The notes below the pieces were generated by a model that saw only the letters and a program-made list of their open reading frames with translations, was not told the origin of the DNA and did no database searches. Shown piece after piece: positions 43,891 through 54,530 of a stretch of 64,000 nt of DNA (position 1 is the first letter of the stretch; each line of letters begins with the position of its first letter). Position numbers and translations under genes: made by a program. This stretch comes from Tricholomella constricta. Lineage: Eukaryota > Basidiomycota > Agaricomycetes > Agaricales > Lyophyllaceae. The stretch is taken from NCBI GenBank assembly GCA_013368375.1, contig JAACJP010000035.1, forward strand, positions 186,001-250,000. The letters are read 5' to 3'.

Positions 43891-46371
43891 ATGGATCGCA
43901 CTCAAATGATGTGGGCCAGTACAGTGCTCATAATCACCCTCAGCCGATTCGTCGGGATATATGCTTCGACATCATCTGTTGGACGGCACGGAGATAATCA
44001 CTCAGGTCTGATAGTTTCAACCACTTCTGGACGCGTCCGAGGATATCTTGCTACCAGCACGACTGCTCAAAAAATGGCTTGGTATCCGTTTTGCCCAGGA
44101 CACGGCCACAGCTCCCGAAAATAGATGGAGGCCCCCTCAACCTATTCAGCCAAGTTCCGGAACGGTCTTCGATGCGACTGCATATGGTCCTGCGTGTCTT
44201 CAGGGAAGGTGCATTTAGTAGGGTTTTATTCTTTCCTTCCTTTCCATCTCTCGAATAGGGCCAACGGCGGGAATGGAACCGCCATACAAAGCGAGGACTG
44301 TCTTCGCATCAACGTGATAGCTCCTCAAAACGCCAAAGGACTACCTATATATATGTATTCCCAGTAAGTCACCCATCTTTACCTTGAAGGCAACATCAAT
44401 CACATTAATCGGCAGCACGTACGACTACAGTCATTTACGGGTCCTCGATACACCATGGGTCCTCGATACAAAACCAAATAGCTCCACATCCACTGCTCTG
44501 ATTGTCCCGGAGTTTTTTCTTACTAATTTATGTACTTTGTCTCCATGTGCTCCCCACTTTTGGGGGTTGGTAATTGTGTGAATTGAGGTGGGAAGTACAA
44601 TCAGTCGAGATAAGGACATTTGTGAAATATTAAACTTTGTCATTTGAAAGAATATGGACTATTATCCATTTTTTCGAGCAGGGACCCTTCTCTATATAGT
44701 CAAGGCTACCTATTGGTGATAACAGAAGCACAGTCGGAGGGTACGATGTGGAGATTCAAGGTTTTGAGGAGGTGTAAGGCCTGAGCGGTGCTGTATCTGT
44801 CACGTCACACCTTCCAAACAGGGAATCGCCAGCAGAGCATCAGCGTCAACATGAGTCTGATGTGACAGGTGTATCGAGGACAGAATTCTCAATGATAAGC
44901 AACTTTCGAAAAGATTTCCTTCATCCTTCCTCTTCGCTCAATGGATAGTCAATTTTAGTGTCTATTATACATCTTTATATACTGATGGAGGGTCCCACAT
45001 AGTTGGATTGGGCTTGACTACTTAAATACATTTTTCCGAGGCCCGTCTTCATTTGAGCGTATCGAGGACCCGTAAATGACTGTAGTGGTGGAGGATTTGA
45101 CAGCGGTACATCTTCTGATCCAAAGATTGATGGCTCATACCTGGCTGCGAAGGTATGCCTTTGTTCATCTTTGTTGACCATCAACTCTGAATGGCGCTAG
45201 GGTATCGTGTTCGCCAGCTATAATTATCGAATATCATTAATCGGCTTTCCGCACTAGAGCTTGCGGAAAATGGCGAGACTCGAAATCTTGGTTTATCGGA
45301 TGCTCGCCGGGGCAGCAGTAGAATGGCTTCATGTTCACGCTTTGGGGCGATCCAAAGGTGAGCGGCTCCAAAGCACAGCTCCTCGAAGCTAATGCGTGCT
45401 TTAGGAGAATCCGTGGGAGCAGGTTAGAAAATCCTTTGAGAAGTTCTGTCCAACCATTGACACGCACAACGCAGAAATGACAAACTTCTACCTGTCGGCA
45501 TATTCTCGAGAACCCCTCATTCGCGGCGCCATCATCAGAGTCGAGATAGTACGTGACATAATCTATCAGTCTCAGCTCATCGTTTAATCCTTTCCTGAAG
45601 CCGCTCAGCCAATGTGGCTTATCAACGACCAGATCGGAAAGATTGCGGCCAACCTGGGTTGTCCGACTGGAAAAGGGCTACTACAATGCCTTCGCAAGAT
45701 GGAATTGAAGGAAACAATGCTCGCGACTGGAACCCAGTTCCAACCTGTCACGGACAATATTACCATATGGAAAGAGTAAGTTGGTCTTCAACCATCAGCC
45801 TTTCTGGATGCTCCAGTTATGTCGCCCAAACCGAACGGGGACATACTTACTGCTCGAGTTCCACTGTTGATAGGCACCAATAAGGTGTAGTTTAATTCAG
45901 CCTTCGAACATCGCTGTTACTGAGTCTCCGTCATCCATAATGAGGTACTCTCATTGTCGAGGAGAACCCGACGGCCTACCTTCCCGATATCGTCAAGTAC
46001 AGGTGCGCCGGCTACCCATTCCAACATCCACCTCTCTTGACAGGCCGCGCTGAGGCTGCCCGTCTGGCGATACCGCTTCGACCACAGTCGCGGGCAACTT
46101 GAACTCCCGCGGCGTGCGCATCGGGGCGTTCCACGGGTCAGACATCCGCTTTCTTCGTCCGAGTCATGGGCCAGTGACGGACGATCGTCCTCTCGCCGCC
46201 CGAGTAGACTCGGATTGGGAAATCTCGGATCTTATAGTCACTGCCTGGACCAACTTTATCATTTATCAAAAGTGCGCGCTTGTTCACCTAACTGTGTTTG
46301 CTATCATTCTCCATTCTCGTTTGGTTGATTGTGCCGTGCCTTTCCGGGCATTCCGGGATGGAGGCGCTTAA
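43891..46371 (+). pseudogene. Type-B carboxylesterase pseudogene
   Basis: Recognisable COesterase family segments in order: N-terminal signal-like helix and TTSGRVRGY (43891-44070), WLGIRFAQDTA and WRPPQPIQPSSG in another frame, SEDCLRINV (44280-44320), GGGFDSGTSSDPKIDGSYLA (45085-45150), GIVFASYNYR (45200-45230), nucleophile-elbow GESVGAG near 45410-45430, LIRGAII (45510-45535), CPTGKGLLQCLRKM and FQPVTDNITIW (45660-45770), and HGSDI with the expected catalytic His near 46135. Frames shift after a six-A run at 44069-44074, near the CAC TAG AG at 45265, and at a GGGG run near 45300. A TATATAAAGG box lies at 43861. The intron between SEDCLRINV and GGGF carries a MITE. Confidence 0.85.
44428..45082. 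mobile_element. MITE of Tc1/mariner type inside a carboxylesterase intron
   Basis: 655-bp element with perfect 24-bp terminal inverted repeats. The left end begins CAGTCATTTACGGGTCCTCG (44428) and the right end is its reverse complement, ending at 45082. It is flanked by the dinucleotide TA on both sides (44426-44427 and 45083-45084), the target duplication of Tc1/mariner elements. The string GGGTCCTCGATAC is repeated just inside the left end. No coding frame inside, so it is non-autonomous. Its ends differ from those of the pogo element at 59268-61905 except for the first four bases, CAGT. Confidence 0.9.
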
Positions 46372-47440
46372 TACGATCCCCAGCAGGATAGTACCTCGCT
46401 TGCGATATTGACGAGGGGAGGGGAGCTGAGCCCGACGACTACCTCGCGTCGCGTCGTGCGCGTATTGGAACGCGGTCTTGCCCGTACTATATCCACAGGT
46501 GCTGTGCCCGTGTCTGTTTTCTTCTCCCTGATGCAGAGGAATGGTACTTCACTCTACCTCTAACTGTCGTCGTGGCCCGGGGTCCCTTTGCCAGGTGTTT
46601 CCCGGGTGCGGGAGTGTGGGAGTTGGACGTGCTGAATGGTCTTGCCCAATGACGACGGCGACGAGTATGGCGTGGAGAGTGAAGGGACATGTTACGATAT
46701 AAAATAATAGCGTTGGAGTTGTGTGGGGAAGGATTTTTTGGCTTGTGATTGAGAGAGGCACATCCTCTACGTAACGGTATTGTAGCAAATAACTCCTGTG
46801 GCGCGGCACAAGTTTCAACCGGCAGCGAAACATGATGCATGATACCGTTGTATCTTGTATCAGTGGCTCGCATCAAACATCTTGGACCCGTCTTTCCGAC
46901 TTATCCCCCTGCGTCTCCGTCGCCCACCCAGACCAGAAGCTCTCCAGAATCCAGATCTAGACTCTAGCGCTTTCTTCTGGTTCATTTCCCATCCCATCAA
47001 GCACCAAGCAATGAATGGCTAGCCTGAACTGCACGTACTCCCTCCCACCCCCCACCTCCCCCAAAGATTCATCATGTGAAAACATCTCACTCAGGTGGGG
47101 GTGATGGCACATCTAGCATCTAGCATCTACACAACCAGGAGTTAGATTGGGGCAGCCGTAGGATTGTTCGAAACAGGATATACCGGGAATCAAAATTCTG
47201 GTCGCCTTGGGTCCGTTTATGAGATGACCTTGGTTTGCTTGGATTGTGATGAACCCCAACCCAGACCTGGCGCACCCTTCAGGCCCGGCTGAACCGGGGG
47301 TGAACCTGGGCCAAGTTACTTCTCACGCCAGGCGCAACCAAACAAGGCCTCCATGTCATCACGTGTTTTTAGTTCACGTGCATGTTGAACTTCGTCGCAT
47401 TTCTGAAAAATGATTTCTTCGTCCTTCTTCCCAACCGTCA
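46372..47440. other. Intergenic, nothing recognised
   Basis: Includes short simple repeats (CATCTAGCATCTAGCATCTA near 47110) and Pro-coding-like frames on the minus strand at 46487-46876 without support. Confidence 0.45.
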
Positions 47441-47872
47441 ATGTCGTCGTGCCACGCCCTCGGTCATGTCTATAGCTGCCTGCCTCGATTTCCCTTCACT
47501 GCCCGACCAGCTCTTTCTTGCCTCAATATACTGACCATCAATTGGCTTTGCAGACTACTTTTCTCACAGCATCTTACAGTTACTGGCGGCACGACGGCCA
47601 TTTCTCAAGGTAAGAAATGATCAACATTCAGATAAAATACATGCTAAACCACTATATAGGTATGTATCTAATCTATCTTCCCTCCCTTACACAAACCTAT
47701 TTAGGTGGTCACGCCATGTCTGGTCCCCTGTAAGTCATAATTGCCTCTGCAAGGACTCCATCTCACTCACACTTAACAGATTCCTGGCCGACTTATTCCC
47801 CGCCATGTTCACTATAAGGTAAGTCGAAATTACTTCTTCAGGAGCTTATTCTCACTTGAACTTGACAGCTAG
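47441..47872 (+). CDS. Possible four-exon microgene, 78 residues
   Basis: Exons 47441-47609, 47705-47729, 47780-47818 and 47869-47872 stay in frame to a stop. The two later introns are 50 nt each, with GTAAGT donors and CTTAACAG / CTTGACAG ends; the first is 95 nt and could contain two adjacent introns. The predicted product has a hydrophobic middle (LSCLNILTINWLCRLLF) and ends GGHAMSGPLFLADLFPAMFTIS. Exons of 25 and 39 nt are unusual. The splice signals are convincing as a spliced transcript, but the coding potential is uncertain, and it may be a spliced non-coding RNA. No family recognised. Confidence 0.35.
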
Positions 47873-48616
47873 GGTGCTTTTTTTCGTCAAAAAGCTCGGC
47901 ATGTGCAGAAGGTGGCACGTATTAAGTTATCCCATTTCTTCTGTTATGTTGTTACCTATCTATGTATTACAATATATTTATTTTATTCTTGCAAGTACAC
48001 CCGAGAGAGCAGAAAAGGAGAATCCCAAATGAGTAATACCAGGGCGTAGCGACCATTTCAGGTGGCTGACCTCACGTGCTAAACTTGGGTTGGACTCCAG
48101 GCCATCAATCCTGGGTTGATCTTGCTTGTGGCAAGCTTGTGTTGGCCGTGGTCCGGACTGAGATCACCTCAGGCAACATCAAACCCAGGATCACCACAAT
48201 CTATTCCCCGGCTGTGTAGGGTTTCTTCACGGACTCTGAAAGATTCAGGCACCGGGGATTGGGGTTGATTAAGGGAAAGGGAGCAAATAAATCAGAAAAA
48301 TCAAAAAGATCATTGCGCCCCCATCTCTATCTTCCCTTGCCCCCCGCCTCTCCCCCGCCCCGCTCGACTCGAGTTGTGTGAGAACGTCCACGTCCAACTT
48401 GCGGCCAGACGGACGCCCGTTGCGCTGTATATAGGTATAGGATCTGCACGACGCATACTCGCCACGGTCGATCTATCTTCGTAGGCCGACGGTTGACTCG
48501 GAAGCTATTACCACGACGCCCGCGCCCACGCACACGCCAACGTAGGAGGTTCCCGTGCTCGATAGTAATCTGGAATTTGGAATTTGGAATTTGGGATTTG
48601 GGAGAGAGTGTATGAT
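47873..48616. other. Intergenic, nothing recognised
   Basis: AT-rich stretch after the candidate microgene, then GC-rich DNA leading to the promoter of the gene at 48617. Three back-to-back copies of GGAATTT / GGGATTT occur at 48571-48600. No other feature supported. Confidence 0.45.
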
Positions 48617-50025
48617 ATGGCACTGGCAACGAGCACGGAGACGCAGTGGGACTTGCAGGATGCGGTGAGGGGGAACAGGGTGTGCAATTATAGCGGTGGT
48701 GCGTACTTCCTTGTTCGGTGCGCGCGCTACATCTCATCTTAGTTACTGCATGGGCAGTGGTGGCGTTCACTTTTACGATGCACGAGTGGCTTTCTAGTGC
48801 ACAGGAGGAGGTCAGGACCCGTCACCCGTCTGAACAGAAACATAAACTTGATCCTTTTTTCGCAGGCAGAGCAGATCTGGAAGTAGGTAGACTCCTCTCT
48901 TCGTGCGTGTCTCACTTACGAGTGTGGTGGGTGGGTGGACAGACGCCCCCGGACGGGCCTCAAGTTCCTATACGTGTTCCTACGTGTACTCTCCCTCGGT
49001 ACACAGCTGTACGTCCGACTCCCAGGTCGCTGATGTATGGAAATAACGCGGAGTCCCAGCTTCCCGGTGGTCCTGTCCTTGGCGCCGTTCAGCACGTCCC
49101 TGCTGTCGCACTCCGCGCGGACGTGCCGCGTCGTGGTCGGGTTCCAGGGCGCGGCGAGCCAGGTGCTGATGCTCGGCGTGCAGATTGTGCTTCTCATGCG
49201 CGGTGCGTGCCCGTGCCCGTGCCCGTGCTCGTGTTGAGGATAACTCACCCCCCTCCCCCTCCCAACGCGCAGTCGACGCGCTGTACTACAAACACGTCAA
49301 ATTGCGGCTGGTGCTAAGAGCATTGTACGTCGCAGAGGTGGTGGAGATGTGTGTCGTTTTTGTGTTTGCGATGCCCAAGATCGAGTATGGGCTCAACTGT
49401 CTCGTCACGTATTTCCCGCCCGAGTTCGCGGCTGCGTTCTTGTGAGTGTGGGGCTGTTCCAGGAGGGGAGGCTCTAAACTGACTTTGTTTAATTTTTTTC
49501 GTGTGTGCGCTGGCAGCCTCCCGCCTATGGGGATGGACTCGATCCTGTTCGCGCTGACGATGGTCAAGTTTTACCAGGCGATCCGGGAGGGGTGGGGTCG
49601 GGAACCTGTGATCTACAGGTTCTTGCAGGACGGGATTTGGGCGTTCGCATTGCCGTTCTGTTTGTTCCTTTTGCTTCTGTGCCTTGAACTCAGGGAATTT
49701 ATGACGCGTTACGCAGCGATCGTGACGGTCAACTTTATGTGCATGGCGTTCCTGCCGGGTCCGGTGTCGAGCATCGCTTATTCGTGAGTTCGTCGTGCGC
49801 CGTGGTGGGTCTGTCCTGGACTGACATCATCGACGTCCTACTAGATGGGTGATCGCGATCCCCGCATTCGCAGTGCGTACCCTTGTGTTCCGTGTTGATT
49901 CGCTTATTTATTTGGTACAGGGATGCCGGCTGATATTAAACATGAGCCACCTGCTAAAGAGCCGGCGGTCAGAGGGGCCTAGCACGTACCCCGAGCAGGA
50001 CTTTATGATTAGCGGATGTGATTGA
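48617..50025 (+). CDS. DUF6533-like multi-pass membrane protein
   Basis: Nine exons: 48617-48695, 48743-48810, 48866-48882, 48943-49008, 49060-49202, 49273-49441, 49517-49783, 49845-49872 and 49921-50025, giving 313 residues in frame. Hydrophobic segments include VTAWAVVAFTFTMHEWL, GLKFLYVFLRVLSLG, FPVVLSLAPFSTSLL, ASQVLMLGVQIVLLM, LYVAEVVEMCVVFVFAM, AFALPFCLFLLLLCLEL and a last one near VNFMCMAFLPGPVSSIAYSWV. The order, the SAQEE.EQIW segment after helix 1, CRVVVGFQG and VDALYYKHVKLRL, matches the fungal DUF6533 family of seven-helix-like proteins, abundant in agaricomycetes and without known function. Exon 3 is only 17 nt. Confidence 0.75.
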
Positions 50026-50187
50026 TACTTTGTTGAATATTAGGATAGGGTCCGTGCGTGGGAATAGGATATGTCTATTGATGTCCGGCGATTTCACAGC
50101 ATTTCAGAACTTGCGTCACGATTGTGACTCGCAGCCGAAAATCAGCGCACTGACCACCGTGCTCGACTGGCGGACATAGCGAGCTCG

Positions 50188-53100
50188 ATGACATCGACGA
50201 TGAGCAGCAGCACGCAGGTATACAAGGGCAAAGTTGCACACCGATCGTGGCAGCAGCTACCGGAAGAGCTTGTGAGGTGTGTGTGTGTATGGTGGCGCCA
50301 CAGAATGAATGCTGAGAGTGGACTTGCAGGCATATCGCGACCTTTTATCTCTGGGATATCTCTGCCAAGAGCTACTGTCCGCAGACCTGGGACACGCGCG
50401 AAAATTGGCATCACCGCATGCTCTACGTTGCCCTCCGCGATGCCAATGACCTCGAGCACCACTTGATGTCCATTTGTCCTCAATGGCATGCTGCAAGTCC
50501 GTCCCACTCATCCTTGTCCTCGTGTCTCCACTGCTGACCCTAACCTTACTTATAGTCCAGCACCATCTCTTTTGGCAACAAGCCATCGCTCTTATTGACC
50601 CAGGCGACGTCCTCGCCCACCACGCCGTCATCCACCCAAAAAATGCCGCACTCAACTCCTCATCCGCCCCTGCCCAACCCACAAAGCTCAGTCCCTACCG
50701 CCACTTTCGCAACATCACAAACTGCAGCTGCCTCGTCTGCCGCCTCAACTCTCCCGCCACCACCATCGGCCTCACTACCGCAAAACGATACCTCCACACC
50801 CCCTACCTCCGCACCATCGCCCTCTGCCGCGAGCACGATCGCCGCCCCGCCGCCTTTTGCGGCCTCTGCCTCCGCGCCGCCCCCGTCTTTGAGAACAACC
50901 TCATCGCAGCAGGCCCCCAGGCCGCCGCCGTTGCCGTCGCACAGCAAAACTTGATAGGTGTCATGGACAACGACGACAAAGACACTTTTCCCGCAGTTGA
51001 AGCCACCTGCAGGACGTGCCGCCTCGAATGGCTGTGGAAGCGCGCGGGCGAACACCCCAAGGACCGCGACGCCATCGGCGGCGGCAAGCTCCTCTCGGAC
51101 GACTGGGAAACGAGAAACGTCGTCGACTCTTTTTTGGATCTCTCCGAGGGCAACGTGAAGGATGTGCTGTTGCTTGCGCGCGAGAAGCTCTGGCTGCGCA
51201 CGAATACGCGGTTGCAGGATATACTGCTGCAGGCGCTTGCCGCGTCCAGGTTTAATGCCGGCCGGGGGGGTTACGAGGGGGAAGGGCCGGAGGACGAGCA
51301 GGATGAAGATGAAGAGGACGAGGAGGACGATATTGAGATTATGCAGAACGAAGAGGCGGGTGCCCGGGAGCTTGCCTTGGGCGATTGGGCCCGCGCGAGG
51401 ATATTGGACGGGCATTGGCTGAGCCCTGCGGACGCGTGGTATGAGCATAGTGTGCCGGGGCAGCCCGGGCATGTGCGTGCGGTGCACCCGTGCCCGTGGA
51501 CAAGGGATGCGTCGTCGTTTGGGTCGTCTCCGCCTGTGCCTCGGGGCGGGGACGGGGAGGATGACGAGGAGAAGGAGGAGGAGGAGGACGAAGATGTGCA
51601 TCCGCGCCGGGCGACGCTGCGTGCAGAGATCCCGCCGACGTATGGGCTGTGCGAGCAGGCGTTTGTGGCGCACCAGCGGCAGATGAAGGTGGTGCTCATT
51701 GGGGCTCTGCGTAATCTCGTGCGGAAGATCATCATCGAGTGCCAGACGCCCGGGGCGGGGCACCGCGTTGAAGACCCAGCGATACGCGCGGCGAAGATGA
51801 CGATGGAGGAGGTGCTGCGGGAGTTGAGGGAGGAGGAGGGGGTGTGGTTTGATGGGTTTGATTGGGTGGAGCGAAGGATGAATGATAGTAGGGAGAGGGA
51901 GAGGGAGACCAAGGCTCGGAGCGGCGAAGACGACTCTTCTGCGTCCTCGACGACGAGCGGGAGCCGGTCCTCGAACGGCACGAGCCCTGTGCTCTCGACG
52001 ACGACGCTGCAGACCACGCCGTCCCCGCCGCCTACGATCGAGAATAGGAATAAGAAGGAAAGGGAGGGGGAGGAAGCAGAAGCTTCCGCTGCTGCCCCTG
52101 CCCCTACCCCTGTGCCTGTGCCTGTCTCTGTACCGCCGGTACAGGTGATGATATCCGTTGCGCCCGTCCTGGACCCGCCCAAGCTCCTCCGGCCCATCCC
52201 CTACATCCCAACAACGGCCTCCCATTTCCCGCCATACACGATAGAGGCGCTTAAATCAGTACGTCCTTCCTCTTCGTTCTCCCATGGATGAGTGATGCTG
52301 ACTTCTATGTCCGTGTGTCGTGCACGTGTTAGGTGTGGAGAGAAGCGTGTGCGCCGCTGTACCATTGTAGATGCTCCATTTGCCTGCGCGCTGCTGCTAC
52401 CGCTGCACTTGCCAATGCGGGGGCGGGGGCAGGAAAGGGCCAGGGACCGCCGAGCGTCGTGCCTACGCAGGCACAGGCGCAGGCACAGCAGACGCCGGTT
52501 CCGCTCCCTGTACAACCAGGGGAGGAGACGGTGGTGAGGCTGGAAGAGGTGGATGGGGAAGATGAGATTGAGGTTGAGGTGTTGGAGGGGGGTGGTTATG
52601 ATGCGTATGAGGATGAGGTTGATGATGATGATGAGGGGGAGGAGGATGAAGAGGCCACAGAGGCGGAGGTGGGGTACGAAGAGCTGGAGTCTGTTTCTGG
52701 GGCGTCGGAAGGGGAGGAAGAGGACTGTGAGGAGGGGGAAGAAGAAGAAGTCGTGGCGGTGACGACGACGGCGCCGAGCGTACTGCTGATTCCGCGCCCG
52801 AGGAAACGGTCGTGTGATGAGCTAGAGGCGAGGGTGGACTCTGAGGAGGATGGGGAGAAGGAGGGGAAGGGGAGAGGAGGAAGCCCCCCACTGTCGGCGC
52901 ACTCGGAGGATGGGTCTGGGAGGAGGAGCGGGACGCCGCCGAAGAGGGCTCGTACGGATACGGGGGAGTCGGTGCGGTCTGGCACGGGCACGGGCACGGG
53001 CACGGGGAGGGGGATGGCTACGCCTGAGCCGGAGCCTGGGCTTGGGCGGCGTCATAAACATCATCATCATCATCATCGTAACCACCTTGCGGCGCACGCG

Positions 53101-53454
53101 CACCATAATCACCACCACCACCACCCGGAACCGCATCACCCCCACTCGCACCCGCAGGCGGTAGAAGAGTCGGAGTCGCCGCGGCGGATGAGGAAGCGGA
53201 GTTCGGAAGAACTGGAGGATCTGGGGGATGAGTCTTGTGTGAACAAGAAGAAGATGAAGGTGGGGTCGGGGAAGGGGAAGGGGAATGCTGTTGTGAGTCG
53301 GACGCCGGAGTCTGTTGCTGAAGGCGAGGACGAGGACGAGGGGGAGGGGGAGGGGCAAGTGGAGGGGGAGGAGTCCCCGCCCCCGACGAGTGAGGTCTCC
53401 GAATCCCGACCTTCGTCCGAGTCGGTGATGTCGTTGTCCCTGTCCCTCGCCTGA
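50188..53454 (+). CDS. Large acidic, His-rich F-box-like protein
   Basis: Exons 50188-50276, 50330-50496, 50556-52258 and 52333-53454 give 1,026 residues in frame. A second in-frame ATG is at 50200. The N-terminus has an F-box-like sequence (WQQLPEELVRHIATFYLWD, about residues 22-40). Cys motifs follow: NCSCLVCR, FCGLCLR, CRTCRLEW and, at the exon 4 start, CRCSICLR, which could bind zinc. The middle and C-terminal parts are strongly acidic (runs of E/D encoded by GAG/GAC repeats), with a His-rich tract at 53050-53155 and an uninterrupted Gly-Thr repeat from a GGCACG hexamer at 52981-53004. Predicted role, inferred only: substrate adaptor or scaffold. GTCCGT is the donor of intron 2. Confidence 0.75.
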
Positions 53455-53629
53455 ATATGGGCATCTCCTCGCTTGGAAGCGGCGAATTCATCCGCACTAC
53501 CTGCCAGGTGGAATGGCCATGGCCCATGGATGTATCAAGAAAGAGTATAGATATAAAAAAAAGAAGGATTCGTTTTATGTTTTCATTATCGCTCCCCCCC
53601 CCTCCCTGTCTGTTTACTGTTAACGTTCG

Positions 53630-54530
53630 TCCTGCTGCTTCGACTTCGCTATCGATGTATATTACACTACACAATATCCTCGCTCCACGTCCCACGTCTC
53701 ATTTCACCCACCATCCAACTACAACATGGACCATATCCGTTGAATACGCACGCTTACGCGCCGTTTCGTTCTGTGGATCTTCTCTATAGTACTCTTTGTC
53801 TGCTTTTTTTTTTACATGAAAACATTGGCTTGGTTTTTTTTGCACATTGCCAATGCATGACATCAAGGTCTATTACTGTAATCGCCAGGCCGATGACTCG
53901 GACGCGTTTGTTTCATCATGGTGCTTTGTGCGCAGAAACCTCTATAATTTACTCCTCCTCCTCCTCCTCTTATTTGACTCACCAATTACATTTTATCGTC
54001 TAGAAGTCATCGTCATTTTCTGTCGCATCAGACTCGACCGAGCAATTAATTGCAAACGCCAGCTGTCAATTCTTCAACTAGCAAATGCAACTCACTGACG
54101 TATCTACGTATACAACATCCCCTCCCAATTGCAAGTTTGTCCCTCCGTCTGTTTGAATTTGTCCGTCGCCAGTGCTGCTTCGACTTTGCTATCGATGTAT
54201 ATTACACAATCTCCTCGCACCACATCCGTATCCGTATCGACATCCATTGGATGCGCTTACGCGCCGTTTCGTTCTGTGGATCTCTTTTTTCTTACATGAA
54301 AACGTTGGCTTGGTTTTTTTTGCACACATCTATTAATAAGACTGCTGCCGCTTATGACGCATTTGTTTCATCATGGTGCACGGTATTCGCAGAAACCTCT
54401 TATTTGACTCACCAATTTTTTTTTATTGTCTAGAAGACATCGTCATTTTCTGTCGCGTCAGCTGCAGACTCGACCCGAGCAATTGAACGCCAGCTGTCAA
54501 TTCTTCAACTAGCAAATGCAACGTATCTAC
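53630..54530 (+). repeat. Imperfect tandem duplication upstream of a FunK1 gene
   Basis: Unit 1 (about 53630-54110) and unit 2 (about 54170-54530) share, in order, CTATCGATGTATATTACAC, CTTACGCGCCGTTTCGTTCT, a T-rich tract with ACATGAAAAC.TTGGCTTGG, TGTCTAGAAG.CATCGTCATT and CAGCTGTCAATTCTTCAACT. Unit 2 ends in the FunK1 start codon at 54516; unit 1 ends in a similar ATGCAACTCACTGACG that does not open a long frame. The promoter and 5' end of the kinase gene were therefore duplicated. Confidence 0.8.

Noticed and set aside
47225..48275. Possible inverted ends (AACCCCAACCC near 47250 and its approximate complement near 48260)
   Set aside because: Too many mismatches and no target duplication; not called as a mobile element.
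50660..52225. Long reverse-strand frames opposite the acidic protein gene
   Set aside because: Mirror frames of GC-rich, repeat-coding exons (Arg/Pro/Leu-rich), with no independent support.
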